From: SZUA-430 sp964547645
GTDB taxonomy: Bacteria > Pseudomonadota > Alphaproteobacteria > Micropepsales > Micropepsaceae
Reading direction: 5' to 3'
DNA: 64,000 bases
NCBI GenBank assembly: GCA_964547645.1
Contig: CAZJOM010000008.1
Location: 1-64,000, forward strand
Shown here: positions 43,920 through 52,509 of the stretch, piece after piece
Numbering within the stretch: position 1 is the first letter of the stretch
Layout of the letters: each line of letters opens with the position of its first letter
The notes under the pieces: generated by a model
Databases searched by the model: none
What the model was told of the DNA's origin: nothing
The model's input: the letters and a program-made list of their open reading frames with translations, nothing else
Program-made: the position numbers and the translations under genes

Positions 43920-45140
43920 CTGACACCAGGAGCTCGACTTGCGGCCGCGGCAGAAATTCTGACCGAGGTCTTGGCCCGAAAGGCGGCGGCCGATCGTACG
44001 ATCGCCGCTTGGGGCCGTGCGCATCGCTTTGCGGGATCGAAGGATCGCGCCGCGATCGCAGATCGCGTCTACACGGTGTTGCGGCGGCGGAACGAGTGCG
44101 CGTTTCGCATGCAAAGCGAGGACGCGCGGGCGCTTGTGATCGGATCGCTCTCGGTTGGCGACGGATTGGAGGCGGATGCGATCGCGGCGCTTTGCGTCGA
44201 TGGGCAGCATGCGCTTGGCGGCTTGAGCGATGGGGAACGGGCGACGCTTGAAGACAAGCGCGTTCCGACCGCGCCGTGGATCGTGTTCAACTATCCGGAG
44301 TGGTTGCACGGCGAGTTTTCTGCGGCCTTCGGTGCAGACTTAGCGCGCGAGATGGCAGCGCTGTGCGGGCGGGCGCCGCTCGATTTGCGCGTGAATGCGT
44401 TGAAGGCGAACCGCGACGATGTCGCGGTGGAACTCACGCTTGCCGGTGTCGTTGCGGGACCGCTCGCTGGTGCGCCGGACGGGTTGCGCGTGGCGGCGGG
44501 CGCGGATGCGAAGGTCACGGTGTTGCCGGCGTATCAGGAAGGGCGCGTTGAGATTCAAGACGAGGCCTCGCAGCGTGCGGTCTTGTTAGCTGAGGCGCGG
44601 CCCGGGGACACCGTCATCGACTTGGCTGCCGGGGCTGGTGGCAAGGCGCTGGCTCTGGCTGCGACAATGGACAATCGAGGGCGCATCTTGGCGTGCGATG
44701 TCGATCTTGCGCGGTTGCAGCAGATGACACCGCGTGTTGCGCGTTCGGGCGTGACGATTATCGAGATGGCTGGCGACCCTTACGGCAAAGAGCTTACGGC
44801 GCTGGCGTCCGGTGGCGCCGATCTCGTTTTTGTCGATGCACCGTGTTCGGGCACGGGCACGTGGCGGCGTAACCCGGAGAGCAAGTGGACGCTTGATCAG
44901 GCGCGGCTGGCGACCTTTCGCGCGGCACAGGCAAAGCTGCTGGATCGTGCGGTTGAGCTCGTGAAGCCGACCGGCGCGATTGTGTACGCGACGTGTTCGT
45001 TGTTGCCCTCGGAGGGGCCGGTTCAGCTCGCGGCGTTTGTCGAACGGCATCGAGGCTGGCAGGCAGAGACGGCACAAACGCTGACGCCTTACCGTGACAA
45101 CACCGACGGCTTTTTCGTCGCACGAATGGTGCGGGCGTGA
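43920..45140 (+). CDS. RsmB/Sun (NOL1/NOP2) rRNA m5C methyltransferase
   Basis: A 389-residue frame from TTG 43971, about 406 residues if it starts at CTG 43920. The SAM block VIDLAAGAGGKALALAATMD and the catalytic motif DAPCSGTGTWRRNPESKW with the second Cys in YATCSLLPSE identify the 5-methylcytosine RNA methyltransferase family. The usual alphaproteobacterial N-terminus (TPGARLAAAAEILTEVLA) is encoded between 43920 and 43970, but no ATG, GTG or TTG precedes it; CTG at 43920 is the only start-like codon. The gene follows guaB by four bases. Substrate base is not predictable. Confidence 0.85.
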   Translation: MTPGARLAAAAEILTEVLARKAAADRTIAAWGRAHRFAGSKDRAAIADRVYTVLRRRNECAFRMQSEDARALVIGSLSVGDGLEADAIAALCVDGQHALGGLSDGERATLEDKRVPTAPWIVFNYPEWLHGEFSAAFGADLAREMAALCGRAPLDLRVNALKANRDDVAVELTLAGVVAGPLAGAPDGLRVAAGADAKVTVLPAYQEGRVEIQDEASQRAVLLAEARPGDTVIDLAAGAGGKALALAATMDNRGRILACDVDLARLQQMTPRVARSGVTIIEMAGDPYGKELTALASGGADLVFVDAPCSGTGTWRRNPESKWTLDQARLATFRAAQAKLLDRAVELVKPTGAIVYATCSLLPSEGPVQLAAFVERHRGWQAETAQTLTPYRDNTDGFFVARMVRA

Positions 45141-45180
45141 TGCTTGTTCGCGGGCGCATCCGCACTATAGTTCGTGCGCT

Positions 45181-45636
45181 ATGACACGCCGTCAGCGCCG
45201 TTTTGCGTTTTTGACCGGAGCCGTTGGGGCGGCCGTTCTTGCGACCGTCATCATCGTGGCGGCGCTCGGCGACCGGGTGCTCTATTTCTATTCGCCGAGC
45301 GAGGCGAAGGCTCGCGGTGTTGAAGCAGGGCGTCAGATCAATTTGGGTGGGCTGGTCTCGACGGGCAGCATCGAGCGGCCGGGCGGGCTTGAAGTTCGCT
45401 TCAAGGTCACGGACGGCGAACAGGAAGTGCCGGTCACCTATTCGCGCGATTTGCCGGATCTATTCCGCGAGGGGCAGGGGGTCGTGGTGACCGGGTCGTT
45501 CCGGCAAGACGGTGTCTTTGCAGCGACCAATGTGCTTGCGAAGCACGACGAGAATTACATGCCGCCCGAAGTCGCTCAGGCCCTCAAAGACAAGGGGCTT
45601 TGGAAGCACGGTGAGCCGCCCGCCAAGGCGCCTTGA
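45181..45636 (+). CDS. ccmE: Cytochrome c-type biogenesis haem chaperone CcmE
   Basis: A 151-residue protein with an N-terminal membrane anchor (residues 8-30), YFYSPSEAKARG, INLGGLVSTGSIER, PVTYSRDLPDLFREGQGVVV, and the haem-binding motif VLAKHDENYMPPEV with H122 (covalent haem attachment) and Y126. It carries haem from CcmABCD to CcmF. It stands apart from ccmFGHI, between an rRNA methyltransferase gene and a DegP-type protease gene. The ATG at 45181 is family-typical. Confidence 0.95.
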   Translation: MTRRQRRFAFLTGAVGAAVLATVIIVAALGDRVLYFYSPSEAKARGVEAGRQINLGGLVSTGSIERPGGLEVRFKVTDGEQEVPVTYSRDLPDLFREGQGVVVTGSFRQDGVFAATNVLAKHDENYMPPEVAQALKDKGLWKHGEPPAKAP

Positions 45637-45787
45637 GAAATCGGCTCCGCTCACGGGATCGGCACCAAAATTACACGCAGTTAATCGTTCTGACAGATTT
45701 AAGACATCTTCTTGGGTCTATATATTGGTGCAGCTTCCGGCCGCGCATGGGTCCGGCCGAAGCCCCAGTTCCCAAGGAGAAGTACGA

Positions 45788-47434
45788 ATGTCTGCCGATG
45801 CTTCGTCGCCTGAAGCCGCCCCCGTTGTTCCCACGCCTGTTGTCCCCGACGCGAAGCCGCGCAAGCGCGTGCTGATCGCCAGTGCGGCGGCGCTCGCTCT
45901 TGCCGTCACGGCCGGCGTGGTCGGCGGCGTGGTGTGGAGCGGCGGCGGACCGGCTGCGGTGGCGGAGCCGACACCCACAGCAGGCTTTGCGCTCACGACG
46001 CAGGTAGCCGGCGCGCCCGCAGCGGTAATGCTGGGCGCGACCGGCGGCGTTCTGCCTTCGCTGGCCGATATTGTCGAGCGTGTTGCGCCGGCGGTCGTGA
46101 GCCTGAAAGCGAAGGTCACGTCGGGGCCAGAGCAAGAAGTGAGCGACGAAGATCTTGAAAATCTGCCGCCGTCGCTGCGCGACTTTTTCGACAGGTTCCG
46201 CAAGGGTGGACCGAACAACCGCGGGCGCCAGAAGGGCGAGGTGCAAGGTTCCGGTTTCGTGATCGATCCTTCGGGATATGTGGTCACCAATAATCACGTT
46301 GTCGCCAATGCGACGGAAATCGAAGTCGGGTTCGCGGATGGCAAGAAGTACAAGGCGCGTCTGATCGGGCGCGACGAGCTGACCGATGTGGCCTTGATCA
46401 AGATCGAAGGGAAGTCGTTCCCGTCCGTGACCTTTGCAGACGACACCAAGGTGCGGGTCGGCGATTGGGTGCTGGCGGTCGGCAATCCGTTTGGTCTTGG
46501 CGGCACGGTGACTTCCGGTATTGTTTCTGCGCGCGGCCGCGACGACGTCGGCGGAACGACGTATACGGACTATCTGCAGATCGACGCCGCTATCAACCGC
46601 GGCAACTCCGGCGGCCCAACCTTTGACCTCGCGGGGCATGTGATCGGCATGAACACGGCGATCTACTCGCCGTCGGGGACGAGCGCCGGCATTGGCTTTG
46701 CCATTCCTTCGTCCACGGTGCAGCGGGTCGTCAGCGAGCTGAAGCGCTCAGGCGCAATTACGCGTGGCTGGCTGGGTGTGCAGATTCAGAGCCTGAACGA
46801 AGACTCGGCGCAGGCGCTCGGTTTGCCGAACGAGCACGGCGCTCTTGTCGGCGATGTGGTCGACAACAGCCCGGCCCAGAAGGGCGGCTTCAAGCGCGGC
46901 GACGTCGTGCTGAAGATGAATGGCAGCGACATCAAGGACAACCGTGATTTGACACGGAAGGTTGCGGCGCTTCAGGTCGGACAGACCGCCAACTTTTCCG
47001 TTTGGCGCGGCAGCCGCAACATTTCGCTCAGCGTGACCATCGCGAAGCGGCCGGGCGAAGATCGTTTGGCCGGCAACGACCGCGGTCGCGGCACGGATGA
47101 GGGCAAGGACAGCAGCATGCCGGGTCGAGCGGAAGTCTCGGCGCTTGGTCTTGGTCTTGCGGCGATTACGCCTGCGGTGCGCAGCGAGTTCGAGCTCGAT
47201 GCGAAGGCCTCCGGCGTTCTCATCACCGATGTCGATCCGGACAGCGACGCGGCCGAGCGCGGCCTGCGTGCGGGCGACCGTATCCTTGCCGTCGGCGGGG
47301 ACGAGGTCGACTCCGTCGAAGACGTCAAAGGTGCGGTGGCCGACGCGAAGTCGGCGAAGCGTCCGACCGTGTTGCTCTTCGTCGAACGCGACCGGGGCGT
47401 GAAGGTCTACATCCCCGTGAAGATCAAGGGCTGA
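45788..47434 (+). CDS. DegP/HtrA-type periplasmic serine protease
   Basis: A 548-residue protein with an N-terminal membrane anchor (residues about 28-50), a trypsin-like domain with the triad H170 (TNNHVVAN), D200 (ELTDVALIKI) and S274 (NRGNSGGPT), and two PDZ domains (about 315-420 and 445-545). It degrades or refolds damaged envelope proteins. AAGGAG precedes the ATG. An AT-rich upstream region (45640-45740) with TATATATTGG is a likely promoter. The OmpR/EnvZ-type pair follows at once, suggesting an envelope-stress operon. Confidence 0.92.
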   Translation: MSADASSPEAAPVVPTPVVPDAKPRKRVLIASAAALALAVTAGVVGGVVWSGGGPAAVAEPTPTAGFALTTQVAGAPAAVMLGATGGVLPSLADIVERVAPAVVSLKAKVTSGPEQEVSDEDLENLPPSLRDFFDRFRKGGPNNRGRQKGEVQGSGFVIDPSGYVVTNNHVVANATEIEVGFADGKKYKARLIGRDELTDVALIKIEGKSFPSVTFADDTKVRVGDWVLAVGNPFGLGGTVTSGIVSARGRDDVGGTTYTDYLQIDAAINRGNSGGPTFDLAGHVIGMNTAIYSPSGTSAGIGFAIPSSTVQRVVSELKRSGAITRGWLGVQIQSLNEDSAQALGLPNEHGALVGDVVDNSPAQKGGFKRGDVVLKMNGSDIKDNRDLTRKVAALQVGQTANFSVWRGSRNISLSVTIAKRPGEDRLAGNDRGRGTDEGKDSSMPGRAEVSALGLGLAAITPAVRSEFELDAKASGVLITDVDPDSDAAERGLRAGDRILAVGGDEVDSVEDVKGAVADAKSAKRPTVLLFVERDRGVKVYIPVKIKG

Positions 47435-47514
47435 TGTCCGCCCTCAACAAGATGGGGGCGGCAGGCTCCGCCCCCTCGTCCCCTCTCACCCCCATGAACG
47501 AGGACGCTCGAGTG

Positions 47515-48192
47515 ATGCGAATTCTGGTTGTTGAAGATGACCGCGAGGCGGCTGCGTACCTGACGCGCGGCCTGAAAGAGAGCGGTCACATTGTCGATCA
47601 TGCGCCGGATGGCGAAGACGGTTTGCATCTGGCGATGGCTGGGAACTACGACGTGGCCGTCGTCGACCGGATGATGCCGAGGCTCGATGGGTTGTCGATG
47701 GTCCGCAAGATGCGCGACGAGGGCAACAAGACGCCGGTCTTGTTCTTGAGCGCGCTCGGCGAAGTGGACGATCGCGTGAAGGGTTTGCGGGCGGGCGGCG
47801 ACGATTATCTCGCGAAGCCGTATGCATTCGTCGAGCTGTTGGCGCGGATCGATGCGCTGGTGCGGCGGAACGGCTCCGATGCGGTGACGACGAAGCTTGC
47901 AATCGGCAATTTGGAGCTTGATCTGCTGTCGCGAACCGCGACGCGTTCGGGGCAGCGGATCGATTTGCAGCCGCGCGAGTTTCTGTTGCTTGAGTACTTG
48001 ATGCGGCATGCCGGGCAAGTGGTGACGCGCACCATGTTGCTTGAGAACGTGTGGGAATATCACTTCGATCCGCAGACCAACGTGATCGACGTTCACATCT
48101 CGCGTCTGCGCGCAAAGATCGACAAGGGTTTTGAGGAGCCGCTGTTGCACACCGTTCGGGGTGCCGGATATTCGCTCCGTGCGCTTGCTTGA
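47515..48192 (+). CDS. OmpR-family response regulator
   Basis: A 225-residue protein: a receiver domain with phosphoacceptor D51 (DVAVVDRMMPRLDG) and K100 (YLAKPYAF), then a winged-helix output domain at about 128-222 (LQPREFLLLEYLMRHAGQVV, VIDVHISRLRAKID, VRGAGYSLR). MRILVVEDD is the family-typical start; in-frame ATGs at 47434, which overlaps the protease stop, and 47494 would add N-terminal residues. It is a DNA-binding regulator paired with the kinase that follows, whose start overlaps it by 14 bases. Confidence 0.9.
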   Translation: MRILVVEDDREAAAYLTRGLKESGHIVDHAPDGEDGLHLAMAGNYDVAVVDRMMPRLDGLSMVRKMRDEGNKTPVLFLSALGEVDDRVKGLRAGGDDYLAKPYAFVELLARIDALVRRNGSDAVTTKLAIGNLELDLLSRTATRSGQRIDLQPREFLLLEYLMRHAGQVVTRTMLLENVWEYHFDPQTNVIDVHISRLRAKIDKGFEEPLLHTVRGAGYSLRALA

Positions 48193-49678
48193 TGTCTTTC
48201 GCACGGCGACCTTCAGGTTGGCCTTCGCCTACCTGCTGCTGTTCGCCGTGTCGGTGCTCCTGGTTCTAGGCTTCATCTATTGGCGAACGGCGGGCTTCCT
48301 CGCCACGCAGTCGGACGAGACGATTGCCGCAGAGGTGCAGGGACTCGGCGAGCAGTATAAGCGGCGCGGCATTTTGGGATTGCGCTCGATCATCGTCGAG
48401 CGCTCTTCGCGACCGGGGCAGCGCGGTCTTTACCTGCTGTCGTTCGGTGCGGCACCGCTCGCCGGCAATCTGTCGCGTTGGCCGCCCGATGCCGTGCAGA
48501 CGGCCAAGGACTGGATCAACTTCACATACGAGCGCGAGATCGACGGCGAGCGTGAGACGAGACCGGGGCGCGCGTTTCAGGTGCCACTCTTCGGCGGCTA
48601 TCGTTTGCTGGTCGGACGCGACACGAAGGACGTGAACGCTATCGGCGATGCGATCCGCTCGACGCTGTTGTGGGCGATCGCGATTACGGGGTTCATCGGT
48701 GTGGCCGGCGGCGTGTGGATCAGCCGCAATGTGCTGAGGCGTCTTGAGGTCATCAACCGCACCAGCCGCGATATCATGTCGGGCGACCTGACACGGCGCA
48801 TTCCGGTGATGGGAAATCGCGACGAGCTCGACGATCTGGCTACCAACCTCAATCAGATGTTGGAGCAGATCGAGCGGTTGATGATGGGTATGCGCGAGGT
48901 CGCAGATAACATCGCGCACGATCTGCGCACGCCACTCAACCGGCTCCGCAACAAGCTTGAAGGCGCGATGATCGGAAATGCTTCGCACGACGAGACGGTA
49001 CAGGCGCTGGAGAGCGCGATTTTGGAAGCGGACGGTTTGATCTCGACCTTTAACTCGCTGCTGCTTATCGCGGAGGCCGAGACGGGGGCGCATCGCGATA
49101 CATTGGAGCTTGTGGATCTCAGCGAGGTGATCCACGACATCGCCGATCTTTACGAGCCGGCGGCGGAGGATCGCGGGATTTCGCTCAAGTTCGTGGCGCC
49201 TGCGAAGGTCACGGTTCGCGGCAATCGCAGTCTGCTCGCACGTGCGGCGGCGAACTTGGTCGAGAACGCTTTGAAATACACACCGCAAGGCGGTGCGGTT
49301 ACGGTGTCGGCGAACGTCAACACGCGTAACGACCGGCCGACGTTTTCGGTTCGCGATACGGGGCCCGGAATTCCGGAGGCGGATCGCGAGCGCGTGCTCG
49401 ATCGCTTCGTGCGCCTGGAGCGGTCGCGCAATACGCCCGGGTCCGGGTTGGGCTTGAGCCTGGTGGCGGCCGTCGCGCGGATGCATGACGCGACGATCAG
49501 GCTTGAGGACGCAAAGCCGGGCTTGCTCGCGACGCTGTCGTTCCCGCCGATCGCGGAGGCGCCCGCTATCGCGGCGGGGCAACTTCGGCGCGTTCTTCCT
49601 TCACCCACCAAAGCCCCACGAAGCCCAGAACCAGAAACACAAGGATCACGGCAAAGCCTGCCCGCTGGTTCTGCGTAG
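48179..49678 (+). CDS. Sensor histidine kinase of the two-component pair
   Basis: A 499-residue protein: two membrane helices (about 14-36 and 160-182) around a periplasmic sensor region, a HAMP domain (SRNVLRRLEVINRTSRDIMS), HisKA with H247 in NIAHDLRTPLNRLRNK, and HATPase blocks (NLVENALKYTPQGG, RDTGPGIP, GSGLGLSLV). The start is GTG 48179, overlapping the regulator gene. The last 35 residues are Pro/Ser/Arg-rich and are encoded antisense to the transporter gene, a 113-bp convergent overlap, so the tail may be a recent extension. Confidence 0.9.
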   Translation: MRLLDVFRTATFRLAFAYLLLFAVSVLLVLGFIYWRTAGFLATQSDETIAAEVQGLGEQYKRRGILGLRSIIVERSSRPGQRGLYLLSFGAAPLAGNLSRWPPDAVQTAKDWINFTYEREIDGERETRPGRAFQVPLFGGYRLLVGRDTKDVNAIGDAIRSTLLWAIAITGFIGVAGGVWISRNVLRRLEVINRTSRDIMSGDLTRRIPVMGNRDELDDLATNLNQMLEQIERLMMGMREVADNIAHDLRTPLNRLRNKLEGAMIGNASHDETVQALESAILEADGLISTFNSLLLIAEAETGAHRDTLELVDLSEVIHDIADLYEPAAEDRGISLKFVAPAKVTVRGNRSLLARAAANLVENALKYTPQGGAVTVSANVNTRNDRPTFSVRDTGPGIPEADRERVLDRFVRLERSRNTPGSGLGLSLVAAVARMHDATIRLEDAKPGLLATLSFPPIAEAPAIAAGQLRRVLPSPTKAPRSPEPETQGSRQSLPAGSA

Positions 49679-50957
49679 CCGAGGTTACGACAGCGACGAG
49701 GAACGGCGCGGTGAAAGCGGTTGCTTTGCCGGTGAGGGTGAAGAGACCGTAGATCTCCGAGATCATCGTTTGCGGCGCAATGCGAGCGACCATTGTGCGG
49801 CTTGAGGCGAGGATCGGTCCGACGAAGACGCCGCCCAGAATCGAAAACGCGAGGCTGAGCTGTTCTGGGAACTGTGTGAACCCGAACATCGCAAGCAGAG
49901 GGCCGAGCAGGGGTAGTTGCTGTGCGCGGAGTTCCTCAGTGACCGGAAAGAAGAAAAGGTACTCATTTGGCGTTGTGCTCACGGAGCCTGCGACGGCGAG
50001 TGTGAACATCAAGAGGCCCACTTGAATTGTGCGGCGCGAGCCGACTTTGTCGTCGATCCAGCCGCCGACGAACGAAGTGAAGATCGGGACGGTCAGCACG
50101 ATGAGTGCGAAGAGGCCGATCTTTGCGGTGCCCCAGCCGAAGATGCCGCTCAAATATCCAGCCAAGAACGTGAACACGGCGCTCATGCCGTCGGCGTATA
50201 TCGCGCGCACGAGCAGGTACTTGCCAATGTTGCGATAGTGGCTGACTTGGCTGATCGTGCGGCCGAGTTGCTGTAGGCCTGAACCGATGGCGCCGACGAT
50301 CGAGAGCCCCGTGCGCGGGCGATCATGGGTGAAGAGAACCAGCGGGATCGAAAAGACGATCAGCCACAACGCAGAGAGGGGGCCGGAGAGGCGTTCGTGC
50401 GCGAACGCGCTGTCGAGTAGCGTCAGGAGTCCGAGCGAAGGGATCGCCAGCCAGACGATGAAGAGTGTTACGCTGCCGACGTAGTCGAGGCTGTAGGCGA
50501 GGCCGCTCATGAAGCCGACGTTCTTTTCGCCGGCCACGCTGGTCAGCATGGCGTTGTGATAGACGGCGGCGAACTCCATTGTGACGGCGGCGACGATGAT
50601 CGCCAGGATGCCGAGCCAGAGGTTGCCCTCGGTCACGAACCAGAGCGCAAGCATGGCAGGGATGGCGATCGCCGAGAAGAGGAGTAGTCCCGGCTTGCGC
50701 GGACCGTAGGCGTCGGCGAGAGCACCCAAGATCGGGGAGCAGAGCGCGATCAACATGCCGGCGGCCGCTTGCGTGTAGCCCCAAACGACCTGACCTTCGA
50801 CGTTGTCGCCGACGACGTGCTTTTGGAAGTACGCTGCGAAGACGAAGATGTTGATGATGACGAAGTAGGGGCTGCTCGCGAATTGGTAGAGAGCCCAGCC
50901 GAGTTGGCTGAGGCGCCCCTGCGCGGGTGACCGATCGGCGCTGGTCTCAACGCTCAT
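49566..50957 (-). CDS. MFS transporter (UMF1/Atg22-like)
   Basis: A 463-residue protein with about twelve hydrophobic segments. QLGWALYQFASSPYFVIINI near the start, GALADAYGPRKPGLL after the second pair of helices and SVAGEKNVGFMSGLAYSLDY in the middle resemble the UMF1/Atg22-like branch of the major facilitator superfamily. The substrate is unknown. The gene starts within the FAH hydrolase stop (ATGA), so the two are likely co-expressed and may serve one catabolic task. Its 3' end overlaps the kinase gene. Confidence 0.88.
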   Translation of the reverse strand: MSVETSADRSPAQGRLSQLGWALYQFASSPYFVIINIFVFAAYFQKHVVGDNVEGQVVWGYTQAAAGMLIALCSPILGALADAYGPRKPGLLLFSAIAIPAMLALWFVTEGNLWLGILAIIVAAVTMEFAAVYHNAMLTSVAGEKNVGFMSGLAYSLDYVGSVTLFIVWLAIPSLGLLTLLDSAFAHERLSGPLSALWLIVFSIPLVLFTHDRPRTGLSIVGAIGSGLQQLGRTISQVSHYRNIGKYLLVRAIYADGMSAVFTFLAGYLSGIFGWGTAKIGLFALIVLTVPIFTSFVGGWIDDKVGSRRTIQVGLLMFTLAVAGSVSTTPNEYLFFFPVTEELRAQQLPLLGPLLAMFGFTQFPEQLSLAFSILGGVFVGPILASSRTMVARIAPQTMISEIYGLFTLTGKATAFTAPFLVAVVTSATQNQRAGFAVILVFLVLGFVGLWWVKEERAEVAPPR

Positions 50958-51829
50958 ATGATGACCGTCTCGCCGGGTTCGTTTTCGCAAATGTTCTCGA
51001 GGCTACCGAGACCGTCGATTTCGACGCGGACGCGGTCACCCGCCTTCAAGCGCACTGGCGGCGTGCGCCAGTTGCCCACGCCGGCCGGCGTGCCGGTGAA
51101 GATGACGTCGCCGGGTTCGAGCGTGAAGGCTGCGGTGAGGTGTTCGATTTGGGCGGGGATATTGAAGATCATCTCGGCGGTCGAGGCGCTCTGCATGACT
51201 TCCCCGTTTAGGAGACAGCGCACGTTGAGGGCGTGAACGTCTCTGATCTCGTCAGGCGTCACGATCCATGGGCCCGTGGGGCCGTGGGTGTCGAAGCCTT
51301 TGCCCATCATCATGGTGGGTGAGCGTTGCTGCCAATCGCGCACCGAAATGTCGTTGCCGCACATAAAGCCCGCAATAACCTCGAAGGCGCGCGCCGCCGG
51401 GACGTGGCGGCAACGGCGGCCGATGACCGCGCAGAGCTCGGCTTCGTAGTCGACCTTATCGGAGACTCTCGGGATGCGGATGGCGTCGTTCGGGCCCACG
51501 ATGCAGGTCGCTTGTTTGGCGAACCAGACTTGATGTTCGGGTGCGGCGCGGCCGGTTTCGCGAATGTGGTCGGCGTAGTTCATGCCGATCGCCAAAACCT
51601 TGCCGGGGCGCGGCACGGGCGCTTCGAGCCGTACTTTTGACAGGGGCAGGCGCTGGCGCGCGGAGGTCGCAACCTCGCGGACTTGCGCCAAGGTGGTGGG
51701 GCCGGCACGCAGGAGTGCGATCATGGATTGGGGAAGGTTGGGGGCCGCGGCGGCGAGGTCGACAATGGTGTTCCCCTCGACCACGCCGATGCGGCGGCGG
51801 TGGCTTTCAGTGAAGGTCGCGAGCTTCAT
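50954..51829 (-). CDS. FAH-fold hydrolase (fumarylacetoacetate hydrolase family)
   Basis: A 291-residue protein with VLAIGMNYADHIRETGR, DYEAELCAVIGRRCRHV (metal ligands in YEAEL), GFMCGNDISVRDWQ, KGFDTHGPTGPWIV and GDVIFTGTPAGVG. These are the signature blocks of the FAH superfamily, which covers hydrolases and decarboxylases of ring-cleavage products; the substrate cannot be told from sequence. It is the first gene of a two-gene unit with the MFS transporter. The upstream 316 bp to the HU gene hold the divergent promoters. Confidence 0.9.
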   Translation of the reverse strand: MKLATFTESHRRRIGVVEGNTIVDLAAAAPNLPQSMIALLRAGPTTLAQVREVATSARQRLPLSKVRLEAPVPRPGKVLAIGMNYADHIRETGRAAPEHQVWFAKQATCIVGPNDAIRIPRVSDKVDYEAELCAVIGRRCRHVPAARAFEVIAGFMCGNDISVRDWQQRSPTMMMGKGFDTHGPTGPWIVTPDEIRDVHALNVRCLLNGEVMQSASTAEMIFNIPAQIEHLTAAFTLEPGDVIFTGTPAGVGNWRTPPVRLKAGDRVRVEIDGLGSLENICENEPGETVII

Positions 51830-52145
51830 GGATCTCGATCGTTGAGTCGTGGTGGCTTTGCGTACTCGTTAGAGCAAGGCGAGCGGGCAAAAGCACCTGC
51901 GAATCGGTGAGGGGGCTGCAGTTGCGGAAACGAGCGGTCAAATTGCAAGATGGGATCACGCTTTTTCCGCATCTGATGCCCAGAATCATATGAAAACACA
52001 CACTTCTCTGGCGTCTACATGCAAAAAACCCAAGCAAAATGACGTTATTTTGTAGATTGCTTAATATTCGTCAGCTATATCTCGCTGATCGCAGACCTTA
52101 GTCGAGGTCGCGCAACCCACACCCAAGTTGAGGGGCATAACCCAC
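51830..52145. other. AT-rich intergenic region between FAH and HU genes
   Basis: No gene is visible. The segment 51990-52085 is much richer in A and T than the rest of the window and probably carries the HU promoter, for example TTGTAG at 52050-52055 and CTATAT at 52075-52080. CAAAATGACGTTATTTTG at 52035-52052 is a near-perfect palindrome overlapping the -35 candidate. Confidence 0.4.
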
Positions 52146-52436
52146 ATGAGCAAATCGGACTTCATCCTCGCCGTCGCCAAAAGAGGCGGAGACCTCCCCA
52201 AGGCGGAAGCCAAGCGCGTGATCGAACTGGTGTTCGGCACGATCGAGGCCAGCCTCAAGGGGCTGAAGGGCGGCGGAAAGCTCCCGATCGGTAATTTCGG
52301 CGTGTTCACGGTCGCCAAGCGCCCGGCGCGCATGGGCCGCAATCCGCGGACAGGCGAAGCCATCAAGATCAAGGCCTCGAAGAAGCTGCGCTTCCGTCCG
52401 GCCAAGACGCTGAAGGCGGCGGCCGGTATCGTCTAA
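52146..52436 (+). CDS. HU/IHF-family DNA-binding protein
   Basis: A 96-residue protein with the HU fold: MSKSDFILAVAKRGGDLPKA helix, GKLPIGNFGVFTV core, and the DNA-binding arm and end (RPARMGRNPRTGEAIKIKAS then KKLRFRPAKTLK). PRTGE in the arm is the family signature. It bends and compacts DNA as a dimer. The ATG at 52146 is used; a longer frame from 52128 is unlikely. A strong terminator follows, so it is monocistronic. Confidence 0.93.
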   Translation: MSKSDFILAVAKRGGDLPKAEAKRVIELVFGTIEASLKGLKGGGKLPIGNFGVFTVAKRPARMGRNPRTGEAIKIKASKKLRFRPAKTLKAAAGIV

Positions 52437-52460
52437 GCTTCTCTTTGAAGCGAATGAGCA

Positions 52461-52489
52461 ACGGCCCGGGTGATCGCCCGGGCCGTTTT
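52461..52489 (+). terminator. Intrinsic terminator after the HU gene
   Basis: ACGGCCCGGG (52461-52470) pairs perfectly with CCCGGGCCGT (52477-52486) across a six-base loop, followed by TTT. It lies 24 bp after the HU stop. Confidence 0.85.
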
Positions 52490-52509
52490 GCTTTGGCGCC
52501 ACCACTGGT

